64,000 bases of DNA from Trichopria drosophilae (GCA_030407085.1 CM059584.1:145132001-145196000); one strand, 5' to 3'. Shown: positions 10,540 through 23,215, numbered from the stretch's first letter. A program made the numbers and translations. Notes: generated by a model not told the origin, from the sequence alone.

Positions 10540-10835
10540 AATTGTTAATCTGATTTGGTGACAAACTACTAATGAAGGAGAGAAAAGTAACTAATTGAAT
10601 TAGGAATGTTAGTGTTAGTAAACTAATAAATAACACAAATTGTACTAATTCATGAGGAAAATTCTACAAATATCAATCTAGCAATAGTATTTTTAATACT
10701 TTCTTAGTAAAATTAATTGGTTAAATTTGATTGATGAATTAGTAGTTTTTTGCCCCATTACTAACTCAATTAGTGGATGATTTTTTCTCATCTTCATTAG
10801 TAGTTTTTGACTAATTCAAATTTAGAGAGTACAAA
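10540..10835. repeat. Small block related to the ACTAAT satellite at 29.4-38.1 kb
   Basis: Dense ACTAAT/ATTAGT words with the same phrases as the large array: GACAAACTACTAAT, AATTCATGAG.AAAATTCTAC, GAATTAGTAGTTTT and TTCATTAGTAGTTTTTGACTAATTCAAATTTAG. The last phrase closely matches the block at 34760-34795. This is probably a dispersed fragment or founder copy. Confidence 0.75.
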
Positions 10836-13800
10836 TAACAAATTTGATACCCAAAAACTTTTCCCATAACAGATCAGCCTATATTTAACCTACTTCAAAA
10901 AAGGAGGAGTTTCTGTATTCGACTTCTCATATGTTTTCTTTTTATTTTTAATTTTAAATATGGCTAACTTTAGGTCCGTAAAAATTCGAAAAGGTAGAAT
11001 AGTGTTAAGTAATATTAATACTTTCAAAACATTGGTTCTTATCACTGAAAAGACGTTTCGATTTCCGAGTATTTTTTAAAAATACATAAAATTACAAATT
11101 CCGCGAATTATTTCATATACATATATACATACATTGTGATAACCTAGTTTTTTTTTATTGACTATATTTAGCACTGCGCCAGATGTTTAGAGAAAGTTAA
11201 CGACCTACTGAAAGTAAAAGTAACATCCAATCCCTGGTAAAATGACTATAGACCTTGATAAAATACGATTCATTTTTAAAAGTCTTTGTCCAGACTTTGA
11301 GATAAAAACCCAAAAATAAATCGAATTCTGTCGCGTTGTAGCTTATTTTTTATCAATTAATCAAAATTTAATTAACTTAGAACTTCTTAGAACTAGACCA
11401 GGATTTAAATGTTAGCCTTATCATACTCTATTAAATCTAATATCACAGTTTATTGTTCTAAGATTAAAATTGCATAATTTCAGATTTTGGTGAACAAAAA
11501 ACTACTTTAGGTAATTTTCATCTTTTTTTAAATAATTACAAATTTTTTATAAAACAATCTTGAAATATTTTCTTAAGATGCATTTTTAAAAATAGCTTTT
11601 GATTACCAAAAATAGATTAAAATTTTATAATTTTTGTATGCAATTTTTTTATTTTAACAGAATATTCTTAAATTAGTGCAATTTTTAGGAAGATTATTAT
11701 TGCTAAATTTCGGTGGTTCATAATGACAATATGAAGAGACAAAAGCAAATACTTCATTGTGAACATAATACGCAATTCCTAAAATGCAACTGCATTGGAG
11801 CATAGAATATCTTAGCTGACACTTAAGAAATTGAAGATTTTATGGAATATAGGTGTGAACTAAAATATTCAATATTACATTTAAAATTTAATGCTGTCTC
11901 AATTATTTACATACAAAGACAAAAACAAATTGTTTTGATTTTTTTTAACTTTTGCAAATGTAATTTAACTTTATTGTAAATAAATGAATTATTGATAATG
12001 ATCTTTATAATTTCTAAATTGTAATAAACATTCTTTTTTATTATTAAAAAAAATATAAATGCTCCAAAAAAACTTCTTTGCAGATATTAAAAAAAAATTG
12101 GATACCTGAGGAGATATGAGTGAATTTAATACTAATTTAACATAAACAAAAAGTTATGAACAAATAATTTGTTACTATGATTACATAATATGTGAATTTC
12201 AATTCTTTTCAAATAAATGAGTAAAAATTATAGAAATAAAATAAATAATATATTAAAATATTGATCACAAAAATAAGTTTTCATAGTAAATTTACCAACA
12301 TTTTTAAATATTTATAATGTTAACCAAATTTTTGTTTTATCAATATTTCAGTAATATCTGATTTTTAAATCAGATTGGAGCAGTAAATAACGGAGTGCGA
12401 TGGATCTTGCAATATTCCCAGATTAATTGAAATTTTAGTATACAAATTTTATTAATAATAATATCAGAATATATAAACATTACGAAATTTTCAAATATAT
12501 ATTAAATCAAAAGATGTATTCGAAGTAGACTTTATAGGTTTCAAATCGAAATATCATTATTTCTAAATTGTATATTTAATTTTTAATACAAACCAATTTT
12601 TCTTAAGAAATTTAATTAAATTTATTTAAATTTAAAAGGTATAATAACAGATATGATATTGTTACACATAGAAAATTGACCATATAGAAATAGTTTGTGT
12701 CGGTTATATCCAACATATTGAAGAAATCTCGATAGGTTTTAAAATTTTTTTTAATCTGAATAAATAGAAATAAAACTAAAAAACTTTTATTCATTTGACA
12801 ACAATAAAATACCTATAATGAAAATTCGAGTCACATAACTCAACCTTAAACACTTTGCATTATAAAATGATACCTTAAGTTTAAATTTCCTATTTAAAAA
12901 AGTATTACAAAATAAGTAATATATAATATTGAAAAGGAAACAAATAAAAATTATATGTCCAGATATAGAATGGCATATGTAACATGTCGAAACAGTATTA
13001 CCTCACAATAACTTATAATCAAGCTGTAATTTATAAAAATCATTTTTCACTTAATGTAATAAAAACATTCAAAATATCACGGTTTGACCAAAATCTGAAA
13101 ATTTTGAAATACATATCGTAAATATGAAAATAAATCTGGCAACAAACTCCATTATGGAAAGAAACGTTAGACACACATTAAAGAAATTGAACAATACAGA
13201 TCTCACATTCCTTGTAATAAATACTTCTTCACAACAATAATATCACGGTCTGTACATTCCAATTAATAACAAATATTTCACTACAGTTTAATGTCGTCGA
13301 TGTACCACCACTTACAAACTAGCGTAGAGAATAACAGGAATGATTCGATTGTTGTATAGCAGAAATTTTACAAGACATATTGCATAGAAATTTACAAAAG
13401 ACAATCAGAACAATATGTTATTTTTAAAATGAGGTTAACATCCTTAAACAGGTTATGGTAATCCCGTTGCTCGCGACGAACAAAACGAGGTAAGGTCTTG
13501 CACAATTACGCAATTTTTTAGAAGCCCTTTCGAAAAATAACGGATGAAAAAGAAGAGCGTTATTCTCACGACCTGATATGGTAAAATAGGGAGAAATAGA
13601 AAAAGAAGAAAACAATGAACATAACAATTTCGCCAGCTCATTCTTGTGTACCAAGATGTGCCTTGCGCGATTGTTCCTAGAAATTTTGCGAAGCGTATTT
13701 CCCCGCTGTTGGTCTCGTGATCCGCAAAAAAACGGAGTTTTTCGAAAAAGCCCAATAATCGGGAAAATTGATAAAATGGAAAAAAGAGTTACCTTACGTG

Positions 13801-14298
13801 CGACGATAAATGAACAGGAATTTTTTCTAACAAAAGGAAACTACTACGGCCCCGTTCTCGTTAAAATAAATGTATCACTATTGGAGTATATGCGCGACCT
13901 AACACGTGTTACGTAGACTGAAATCCGTGGAACACGTTGTTGAATACAGATTTACCCAGAGCACACACGAGGAGGGTACATTCTGCGCATGCGTACTGCG
14001 TACCAACAATCGTGGCTGCCTCCATAAACGATTTCAAATCATCTTTATCAAAGATAAGTTCTTTTCATACATTAATTAGATCTTGGAATATTAAAAAGTC
14101 AAGATACGTACATAATTAATTCAGATAATAATTCTTATCCATACAAATTTTAGGCAACACAATCTACGGTTTATATCTTCTGCTATTCCCTGGAAAAAAT
14201 GGGGCCGTACCGTTAAAATGTCTAAATTTACACTTCGTTTGTTACTTAAGCGTATGCTAAGCGTAAATGTAAACATTTTATTAGGGCTACTAGTATGG
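10836..14298. other. Long gene-free A+T-rich stretch; CpG-containing patch near 13.4-14.0 kb
   Basis: From 10836 to about 13400 the sequence is very A+T-rich with no recognisable gene. Between 13440 and 14040 it becomes richer in CpG, with weak open frames on both strands (13424-13755 minus, 13644-13916 plus) that lack domains. An NRF-1-like palindrome TGCGCATGCG lies at 13984-13993. The patch may be a promoter or 5' exon of a transcript I cannot identify. Confidence 0.35.
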
Positions 14299-14300
14299 TA

Positions 14301-14541
14301 CAGTAGTCCTTCCCTTATTCTAATTTGTCCAGTCAGGCAAGATGGCGTCCTTCTTCCCTTATTCTAATTTTCCCCTCTCCCCCACTACTTAGATTTGTAG
14401 TCTCTTTTTCTTTTGTTGCGCATGCGCCGTTATTTGTATTTAGAAAATTCACACGTCAACGCACGTCAGTGGGGAGAACGCGTGAGGGGAAATATTAGAA
14501 TAGGAGAAGAGAAAAAAATTAGAATAAGGGAAGGAGTACTG
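14301..14541. mobile_element. TA-flanked pogo/mariner-type MITE, copy 1
   Basis: Flanked by TA at 14299-14300 and 14542-14543. The termini are CAGTAGTCCTTCCCTTATTC and its imperfect inverse. The motif CCCTTATTCTAATT is repeated within each terminus, and GTGGGG/CCCCAC blocks mark the inner edge. Such subterminal repeats often bind transposase. The interior carries TGCGCATGCGC (14417-14427). No coding capacity. Confidence 0.85.
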
Positions 14542-14858
14542 TACTAATATATGTGACCGCTTGCGATAACCACATAACTATACTCGTTTAAAAACTTATA
14601 ATGCATACGAAATAAATAAAAAACATAATTCTCAATTTCTTCTTCGTCATTTTATAGCATCCCAGCAGACAGCAAATTAAAAAAGAGTTCAAAATGATTT
14701 CGAAATTTGCTCTAAAAGAAGTCAGAAGTGACACTTTCTGAGGGTGTTCTGAACATTATGTCATTATGAGATCTTTATAAATTGTATATATGGTATTATC
14801 ACAGATCGTGCAACTAGAGAGTACAATGTGTAAATAGAACTAATAATATTGCGATATA

Positions 14859-15536
14859 CAGTAGGACCCCTCTTATTTTAACTGCTAAAGTTTTTCAAGA
14901 TGGCGCCGACCCCTCTTATTTCATTTTTCCCCTTACCTCCACTCACATACACATAAAATTTGACGTTGTACAAGCTGAATCCCAAAAAACACTTTATGTA
15001 AAAAAATTCGCCAAGTACTTATTCTGCAAAAAAAAAGCACTGAAATCATGTAATGAGGCCAAGTTCTTTCTATCGAAAGAAACCATTGTCTATACAATAT
15101 ACATGCAAACATTAGGAAGACAAACTTTCTGTACATTATGAACTCCACCAAATCTTTTTAAAAAACAATGAAAATTCAAAACAATTAATAAAGAGTAATC
15201 TTAAACATTTCTTTCATAAAAATAAGATTTAATAAAAAATATTATTCCATTATATCTTACTTATTGAAGTTTAAAAATGGATACAATACCGCTAATATAT
15301 TTATAGGCCCTTATTCCAAGCATCCCTCCAATTAACTTGTCAAAAACTTGACTGCCCTTATTAAAAATGTTTTCGAAGAATTTTGATCAGATTATATAAA
15401 ACGGCACTTCTTATTTTTGGATATTTTACGTTCTGTTCGACTGGTGGTGGGGGAAGACGTGAAGGGAAACGATTAAAATAAGAGAGGTTGGACAATTGAA
15501 ACAAGAGCAGCAATTAAAATAAGAGGGGTTCTACTG
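14859..15536. mobile_element. TA-flanked pogo/mariner-type element, copy 2 (678 bp)
   Basis: TA at 14857-14858 and 15537-15538. The termini CAGTAGGACCCCTCTTATTT and the inverse AAATAAGAGGGGTTCTACTG match copies 1 and 4. A second CCCCTCTTATTT block lies inside each end. It is the longest of the four copies, with an A+T-rich unique middle and no transposase frame. A CGCGCATGCG motif sits just outside at 15554-15563. Confidence 0.88.
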
Positions 15537-15538
15537 TA

Positions 15539-16063
15539 CTATGAGATCAAGTACGCGCATGCGTGAATATTCACTGAAACTAGTAAACGATTCGTAGTAT
15601 TCATACAAATATCAAATTAATATTGTATGAAATGAACAAAAATTTAAAAAAATATGACGTAAATATTACGATAGAAATATGAGCACCGCATTCATGCCTG
15701 TTATATAAAACACATACCATATACCGTGTTGAAATCTTCTTTAGAATCTTCAGGTGTATACAAAATGGAAATCGTTTTCTTCAACGGAATCGATTGAGAA
15801 CTGCGAGAGCAGAAATCGCTCCTGGCGGCGCTTCAGTAACTTACGTCTTTTACTGACGTTTTTTATAATATAAACACAATATTTAGATGTTGGTGCAAAC
15901 TAGCATTGCTTTAATTACATCACAGATTGTGTTCATTACTATGTTTATAGTATTCCTAACGTTAAGAATTTGTTTGTGACAGTATAATCAAGCTATTCTA
16001 AATGTTGAGATTTTTTCCCAAAAACACATGGATCATTTTTGTTATTTTCCTCTACAAAGTAGT
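15539..16063. other. Intergenic, no feature recognised
   Basis: A+T-rich sequence between two MITEs. Nothing beyond the CGCGCATGCG palindrome at 15554-15563 was noted. Confidence 0.4.
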
Positions 16064-16071
16064 ATTCAGAT

Positions 16072-16214
16072 CATGGGCGTCCGCAGAATTATTTTTAGGG
16101 GAGGCAAAATTAAATATGCGATATGTTAATTGAAGTTTCAAAAACTAATAAATATAGAAGGTCGGGTTAGGAGTTGCAACTGCCACATCTTGCCCCACCC
16201 TGTGGACGCCCTTG
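16072..16214. mobile_element. 143 bp hAT-type MITE with 8 bp target duplication
   Basis: The termini are CATGGGCGTCCGCAG and, inverted, CAAGGGCGTCCACAG. Direct repeats ATTCAGAT at 16064-16071 and 16215-16222 flank it exactly. An 8 bp duplication with CA-GGG-type ends is characteristic of hAT elements. Non-coding. Confidence 0.88.
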
Positions 16215-16222
16215 ATTCAGAT

Positions 16223-17881
16223 GACTTACATTTTTAAATCCTTATAAAATGTGATTATTGTCAGAATTTCAGTGCGATTGAGTTCATCTCGGGAGAGATG
16301 CGACTTTTTAGAGGATTCGATGCATCGAGACCTTTCGATTCGGTAGTGTTTCAATTTTTCCAAAATCGTAATTACCTGGTTTTTCCTGCGCTAATCGCAG
16401 AATTCTGCTCAATTATCCTCAACTGACTCAGTTGAACAAAATTATCAATAACACATTGTATTGGTAACATATCTCACAATGTTTCCCTGATAATAATGGA
16501 TGCGTCACTTCAAAATCAGGCGGTACAATTTGAGACACTTTTAGCCCGTTTTTTAAGATATTTTCGAATGTATCATAAGGGACGTTATAAATGAAGGGAA
16601 AAGAATTATAAAGAAAACAAAAATTAAACAACTCCAAATCTGTTTCTTGGGCAAAATTGTGGGAAAGAATAGAAAATATGAAATTATTTGATTGACGCAA
16701 GAAGAGAAAAGAATTTCAAAATGCCAAAAGAAACGTCATTGAAAATCCAAATGAGAACTCTATGGTAATTTTTCATATTAATATGGCAATTTTGTAGTAT
16801 TATAATTTAGAAGAAATTGCATAAATAGTTCATATATCTATTGGTGTTTTTATATAGTGACATAAACTTATATCTTCGAGGACTAGGCTAGGTGGTGCAC
16901 AAATCCAAAAGTGTTATTCCAAACAGTTTCATTAAAATACCCATCTGAAATCTTGATATTTTTTATGAAAAGAAGAGACAAATCAAAAAATGTATTTCTC
17001 TCTCTGTGTACATGTCGCCAATTTGGTTCAGCATTTCAACTAAATGATAATCGGTTTAATTTTGCCACTTAGTGCACCTCTAAGAAACTCGTATCCCAAA
17101 ACATTGTTTTCCACTTATTATAGAATTCCCGTACCAAATTGGGCTTTTTTCCATTTGGAAAAAATATACATTATTGTCGATAAAATGCCATATTTGAATT
17201 GAACAATTTTAATACAGGTGTGATATTTTTCTGCTGTATGAAAATCACACATTTATAAGAAGTCTTACATTAACGACTCTACTTGTAAATGAGCGAGATC
17301 CCAGGAGGATGAAATATGGTATGTATATTTACATTTGGATAGGGAAGAAGTAGAGCTGAGCAGAAATATAGAAATGGACGGTTTAAAATAGACCAGGAAT
17401 CACAGCGTGTATTTGTTTGCACTATATAAAGATTCAAATAGTACTACACCGTGGTATATGGTCCTTCAGCATAATATTTACGCCCTTGAGTAACTTTAAA
17501 TCAATTTCGAACTGTATTTACTAGACATATCTCATTTAATATTCCGAACCGTCTTTTTTTAATTTAGCTCGCATATTAAGTCGACATATTATACAAAGAA
17601 CTATTGCAGATTTGTGAGCGAAAACGACATTTCTAAAAAATTTGCCAAGAAGGACCTCGTATTTTACAATCATTTGGCAAAGAATGAATTTTAAAAGAAA
17701 CTCCGAAGGAACCTATAAAAATACAAAATTCTGCGAAAGATGGTCGGTATTGTGTTTCTGAATGGCAATACTTATTGAGGGTTATAGAGTTATTTGGATT
17801 TATTGTGAAACATTGGCCCTGGCCAAATGGAGGATCTCACAATGAACCGATATATAATGCCATATAAAGTAATATTTAATG
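16223..17881. other. Intergenic A+T-rich DNA, no feature recognised
   Basis: No domain-bearing frame. The minus-strand open frame at 16428-16700 shows no recognisable motif. Confidence 0.4.
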
Positions 17882-17885
17882 TTAA

Positions 17886-18259
17886 CCCTTAAAGCGCCAA
17901 CCTATATAAAAATAAGAGAAAGCGCCATGCGGGGTCGTGGGAGAGTCCAATCCGAAGATATCATCCTGCGCAGACAGTTTTCGTTATTTCGTTTCAACAA
18001 AATTACTGGATACTCTTCAAGTCTCACTTTACCGCGTAAATAAGTTATCTTGATAAAAAAATTATTGATGCCCGTTATAAAAAATGAAATACAAAAGTGA
18101 CTCAGCCAATTTTCAATATTTTTTCCTAAAAATTTAACCTAAGCCGCTTGAAATGCAGTTCTTTGAAATAAAAAAATGCTGTAAAAGTGCAGTTTTAGAA
18201 GGGAAAAAATATAATATTTATGTGTGGGGTCTCCCAGAACGCCCAGAGCGCTTTAAGGG
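17886..18259. mobile_element. TTAA-flanked piggyBac-type MITE (374 bp)
   Basis: TTAA at 17882-17885 and 18260-18263. The termini are CCCTTAAAGCGCC and, inverted, CCCTTAAAGCGCT. TTAA targets with ends starting CCC are the hallmark of piggyBac-class elements. The interior holds GGGGTC.TGGGAGA and GGGGTCTCCCAGAACGCCC blocks, no open frame. Confidence 0.88.
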
Positions 18260-18263
18260 TTAA

Positions 18264-19229
18264 CTTCAATAAATTAATAAAAAATACTGCGAATTTTTGG
18301 CAAATTTAGTAGAATCAATCCATACAAGAGAAATACCAACTCACGTATTTTTTATAAATACTGATCGTAATAAATTTTCACTTTCGAGGCTACAATTTAT
18401 CATTTGGTAGAAATTAGAACTATTGAATTAAATTAAATACCTGTATTTTTTATTATCCAATTTAAGGACAAATATCATTTTTACTATTCTGCCATATAAA
18501 AAATGAATCAGTAATTTGCATTTTCTCAACAATTATATCTGGAGTATTTTTTTATTATTTGAAAATTTAAATATAAAAAGATACTAGAAATAGCAATTAC
18601 TCCATTCCAACTTACAAATTTGCACATTATTGATAATTTATTATTTAAAGTTGATATTATTGTATGTATTCTCCAAGGTAACTTTTAAAATATAGTATCA
18701 CTAAATATTATAATTACCAGATGTCAAATTTACCATTATGAAATAGTAAACGTCGACAAACGTAACAAAAGTTGGTAAAGAGTAGTGTTTACAGTTTTTT
18801 ATGCATGCCCAACAAACCACATACAACCATACCAAATAAATATGTGGATCTGTTTATTCCTCCTTCTTTCATATAATAAATAATATTAATTGTACTGAAG
18901 GTGATGTTCATTTAATTTAACTCCTTATTTTAAAGAGATGTGATATTTCACAAATGCGCCTCAATTTTAATTTTCTTTTATATGAAATAGTTGATTAAAA
19001 TAGGCTAGGACCTTGGAAGCTTATATATACGGAACAAATGTTGCCCTCACCGCGTGCAAGAATGATTGTGTATGATAAATGCGGTTGCATGTGTTGAACG
19101 CAGCAAATGCACCTCCATGCAGGTGGGTGCTCGAAACGTTCGCTGTTTTCGACTGACTGTTTTCAATTCACATGTCGTGAATCATAAACTTGTTCACAAA
19201 GAATACTTTAGTACTGCTCTTATCACGAC
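18264..19229. other. Intergenic A+T-rich DNA, no feature recognised
   Basis: A short CpG-containing open frame at 19066-19278 has no recognisable domain and runs into the next hairpin. Confidence 0.4.
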
Positions 19230-19230
19230 T

Positions 19231-19432
19231 GTGAGGCCAGGGCACGAAGTTGCAAAAATAAAAAACCCGAAAGGCTAAAATTTCGATATTACGTGCGTCC
19301 AAGGTATTTTAATTTGCTTTCTTTTTGCCAAATTTTCAAAAACAAAGTGAAGAAAATCACACTGAAGCCATGCTATATCGAAATTTTGGCCTTTCGGTGT
19401 GTTGATTTTCGGAACTTTGTTCCCCAGCCGAC
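19231..19432. repeat. ~200 bp imperfect hairpin, probable MITE
   Basis: The left arm (GAGGCCAGGGCACGAAGTTG... CCGAAAGGCTAAAATTTCGATAT) is mirrored by the right arm (ATATCGAAATTTTGGCCTTTCGG...GGAACTTTGTTCCCCAGCC). Arms are about 55-60 bp with several mismatches. No target duplication identified. Confidence 0.65.
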
Positions 19433-20869
19433 TGTAAAAACTTAAGCTGGTTACTGAATACATTTGAGACTACTTAAGGAATTTTTATTTCAAAAGTTTG
19501 TTTATTGAGTAGCCTCCACAGTGACTGATCTTGGAAACAGATCTCTGGCTAATATTGGGCGTTACTCTTAGATTTTCGAATTTTTATACTTGAATTTTGT
19601 GTGTTATTAACAAGGATTTTTTGACTTTCCAACTGGCTTTGTTGCAATTTTCGCGAGTCAACCTTTAATTTTACTGGACTGTATGCTTGGTTTATAACTT
19701 TGGAAATACTCCACATGTAATTTTCATATTTCATATTTCATTAAAAGGTTGTTTACATTTCTTGCCAGCGTATAGTAACATATTCATAAGTATATGAACT
19801 TTCCGGCACACTTACTAATGTATAGAATTAAAGCGTCCCTGGCGAAACTGTCGGATAAAAATGTAATTTGACATAATACGGAATTTATTGCCAAACTAAT
19901 CAGTAATTCTACACCTATATCAATAAGTCCGGCCCGATCATTGTTCTCCCGTTTATTCAATCCGAATGAAACTCGATTCACTAAAAAAAAGGAGCAATCT
20001 GTTTCATTCCGCGATTTCAATTTAAACGAATCCAATGTCATTCCGACGAAAACGTTCAATCCCTTTCATTCCTTGATTTCAATCTGAATAAATCTTGCGC
20101 CATTCCCGCACGTAAATTTGCAATCCGTTATATTGCATAAGGAGCAAACAAACAATTATTCAGAATGATTGAAATGTATTCGTTTTTTAACTTTGAATTT
20201 TATTTGTTGACCTTCGTGCATACTTTCCTATTGTCAATCGTTCTATATCCTCTTCCATGAATTGAATAGCTTGTTCTTGAATGCTTCTCAATAATTTCGG
20301 ACAAAACTTACAGAGCCAATACTTTACAACCCTGTAAGAAGTATTGGCAAGCATATTTTGCAACCTTCTGAATGCTTCCTATGCTTACCGCACGTATTCA
20401 AAGAGTAACAAAAAGATTTCAATGCTTCTCAATCATTCTTCGTTTTCTGGGTAATTCAATCAAAACGAATCCTACGTCATTCCTTGTTTTCAATTAATAT
20501 TATGTCGATATTTTAATCTCGTCGAATCCTGTGTGCAGTACGACATTTAAATTTTAATGCTGATTGGGACTGTACTCATTCGAATTTTCAGTTTGCAGTC
20601 AATTTGCTTTCCATTTTAAACGAAATTCTGCAAATTTTAATACGACATTAAACGTTAATAAACGTTTCCCAGTAAACGAAAATCAATTTAAAAGCATTCA
20701 AAATAATTGTGTGATCGATATCTGAATTGGCTTTCTGAACCATTTCCGATCTTTCTATACTTCAAATTATTTTCATTTTTTGCAAATGTATTTAAATATG
20801 TCTTTCGCGAATAATTCTGAACACAGAATTTACACGCAATTTGTCCCCGATAAAATCGGACTCACTCAG
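19433..20869. other. Intergenic; fragments of CCCAG-ended palindromic elements
   Basis: Sequence resembling ...CAATCATTCTTCGTTTTCTGGG ends near 20453, and CCCAGTAAACGAAAATCAA begins near 20667. These are outward-facing ends like the MITE at 63101-63278. The first may pair with GCAAACAAACAATTATTCAGAATGATTG near 20147. TCAATCCGAATGAAAC-type phrases near 19955-20080 resemble the minisatellite downstream. Confidence 0.45.
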
Positions 20870-21255
20870 ACGTCGGTTTCAATCGGTTGCAATCGAAAAT
20901 TTTATTCGGAACGAAACGGATTCGATCCGAGGGCGACATTTCAAACGGATTCAATCCGATCATTTATGAATCGGACTCTTTCCGAACGATCAATCGAAAC
21001 GAAACGGAATCAATCCAGATAGACATTTCAAACGGGTTCAATTCAAACTATCAATCGGAACGAATCGGATTCGATCTGAAGTGAAAATGTCAAACGGTCT
21101 CATCGGACCTCTCATTCGGAGTGAATCGGATTCAATGCATAGAATATATTCCTAATGGGTTCAATCCGAACAATCAATCGAAATGATTCGGAATCATTCC
21201 GAGGTAGAAAACTCAAACGGTTTCAATCCGAACTATCAATCGGAACGCATCGGAC
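20870..21255. repeat. ~62 bp minisatellite with internal dyads
   Basis: CAAACGG recurs at 20942, 21029, 21091 and 21214 (a degenerate unit lies between the last two), giving a basic period near 62 bp. The consensus is a CAAACGG-TTCAATCCGA stretch followed by ACTATCAATCGGAACGAATCGGATT. CGGATT-CAA-ATCCG is self-complementary, so each unit can fold. Open frames across it are by-products of the repeat. Confidence 0.8.
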
Positions 21256-21639
21256 CTTTGCATTAGGCCACAATAAATGTAATTTATTATGATTAATAAT
21301 CTATGATTTTTCGAAAAATTTTTGTAAATTTGTACTTTTATCTATTACAAATTCGTTTGTCACGTTTATCTAGGATAGTTATCAACCAAAATATCTTTCA
21401 TTTCCTATGTCTTGAAGAACCACTGACATAAGAGCTAAAGTATTGATTTGATCGATAACCGGCCCTCGCATTTAACAGGCAGTTTTTATAAATCTTTCAT
21501 TGTACTGTCACAAAATATAGGGTATTTCTTAAATTCTTGAAGAAACAATAGAACCACCTTAAGCCACAAATCTGAATTTGTCTGTATAGTTATATTTTTC
21601 TTTCAAGCAAAAAGGATGTCTTCGAGAACATTAGTGTAG
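21256..21639. other. Intergenic, no feature recognised
   Basis: A+T-rich. The only point of note is a TTTTTCTTTCAAG sequence near 21595-21607 that would serve as a splice acceptor for the acidic frame that follows. Confidence 0.4.
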
Positions 21640-21774
21640 AAGAAACCAAAAGGCAAAGAAGAAAGTAAAGAAGACCATGATGATAAAAAAGATGGCGAAG
21701 AAGATGACATTGAGGAAGATCCGTTACATCAGGAAACCTTTGATCTAAATGAAGACACAGTTAATGTAGCGTAA
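21640..21774 (+). pseudogene. Short acidic coding relic or terminal exon, function unknown
   Basis: A 44-codon frame ending at TAA 21772-21774 reads KKPKGKEESKEDHDDKKDGE, then more acidic residues and PLHQETFDLNEDTVNVA. It has the look of the charged, disordered C-terminus of a real protein. A TAG lies directly upstream in frame, but the frame one base away continues upstream as DVFENISV, so one inserted base may have broken it. AATAAATAA follows about 15 nt after the stop. No protein family was recognised. It could be a processed-pseudogene tail, a last exon, or chance. Confidence 0.4.
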
Positions 21775-22952
21775 TGCAGAGTTGAGAAATAAATAACAAA
21801 AAGAAGAAATTATGACCATAATTCAATCACAATTTTACACAGTCGGTTTCGACCCAATTGAAATCACTGGTTTATATCGGTACCAGTCATTTTCGGACTG
21901 ACTGAAACCATCGGATTAAGTATATTAATATGTCCTCGATTGTTAAATGTATATTCGTCGGAAATTGTGAGTAACACAGGACCACAAAAAAAATTTGTTT
22001 CGAGATCTCTTGAATCAGAAATAGGGGATCTTATAGATTTTTGGCCGCCGAAAACGAATCTGTTATTCGATTTGGCCCATCACGTCAGGATTTTAAGATA
22101 TCTGATCCGAAAAATATTAAAAAATATATACCTACTTTTTGGCTATTTAAGATTAGGATATGTGAAAAATCTGAAACGATGAGTTAACTTGGACAAAGAA
22201 TTCGATTTCAGCAACCAAAATTCTATAAGATCCTCCACTTCTGATTCAAGTTGTGTAAAAAAAAAAATGTTGCGGTCTTGTGTTACACAAGACCACAACA
22301 TTTAATTTTTGCGAGATAACTTGAATCAGAGGTAGTGGATCCTATAGATTTTTGGCAGCTGAAAACGAATTTTTTACCCAAATTGACCCGAAAAGTAGCC
22401 AAAAGTATCCTTTTTGGCAATTTGAGGTTAGAATATGTGAAATATCTGACGGGTCAAAGTGGACACCTAATGTATTTTCAGCGACCATAAAATCTATAAG
22501 ATCCAGCACCCCAATAAACGAAAAAGTATACGGAATCGATATTTTGCATTCTGTTTCTTTCTAGTGGCGTATTGTTTATTCCAGATTCTTATTCGAATTT
22601 ATACTATTTTATACGACCTGTAATACCAGAATTGAATTCATTCGATCTTATACGATACCGTATTTAACGCATTACAAAAATTGATTTGTTGCGTCTTAGA
22701 ATAGCCTTAAATTCTGTTAATTTTATCAAATAATTGATTACATATATCGTTTTGCGTATTTCATAATTTTCGAAGAAATATTCTGTTTTCTAGTTTTGAG
22801 ATTAGATCATTCGATAATCCAAAGTAATCGTTTCTTTGAGGTTATGTGCGTTTATATATCGCGTATAATATCGTATACACACTCGCATTCGTAACTGAAA
22901 GAGTGGGAAAGAAACAAACTTATCGTATTAAATCGTACACAGATTTTTCGTA

Positions 22953-23215
22953 CAGTAAAACCCCTCTTACTTGAACAGGGTCGAGCCGGCATTTCCCCTC
23001 CGACCCCGTTTATATGAACGCTTACAGTTGTCCCCACTCCTCACGCAATATACCCGTCCGGCGTGAGTAGCGCACGCGCATTGGAATTTGTATCCGCGTA
23101 AGAGCGAGTAGCGGGAGTAAGGGGAAGTAGAAATCGTTCAAATAAACGAGGTTATTTTGTTCAAATAGACGGGGTGTTCAAGAAAGCGAGTGTTCAAGTA
23201 AGCGGGGTTTTACTG
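22953..23215. mobile_element. TA-flanked pogo/mariner-type MITE, copy 3 (divergent)
   Basis: TA at 22951-22952 and 23216-23217. Termini CAGTAAAACCCCTCTTACTT and, inverted, CAGTAAAACCCCGCTTACTT. The TTGAAC/GTTCAA spacing motifs inside each end are repeated two to three times. G+C-richer middle. It belongs to a subfamily distinct from copies 1, 2 and 4. Confidence 0.87.

Noticed and set aside
13424..13916. Overlapping 76-100 codon frames on both strands
   Set aside because: No domain, and opposite-strand frames overlap heavily; at most a non-coding promoter-like patch.
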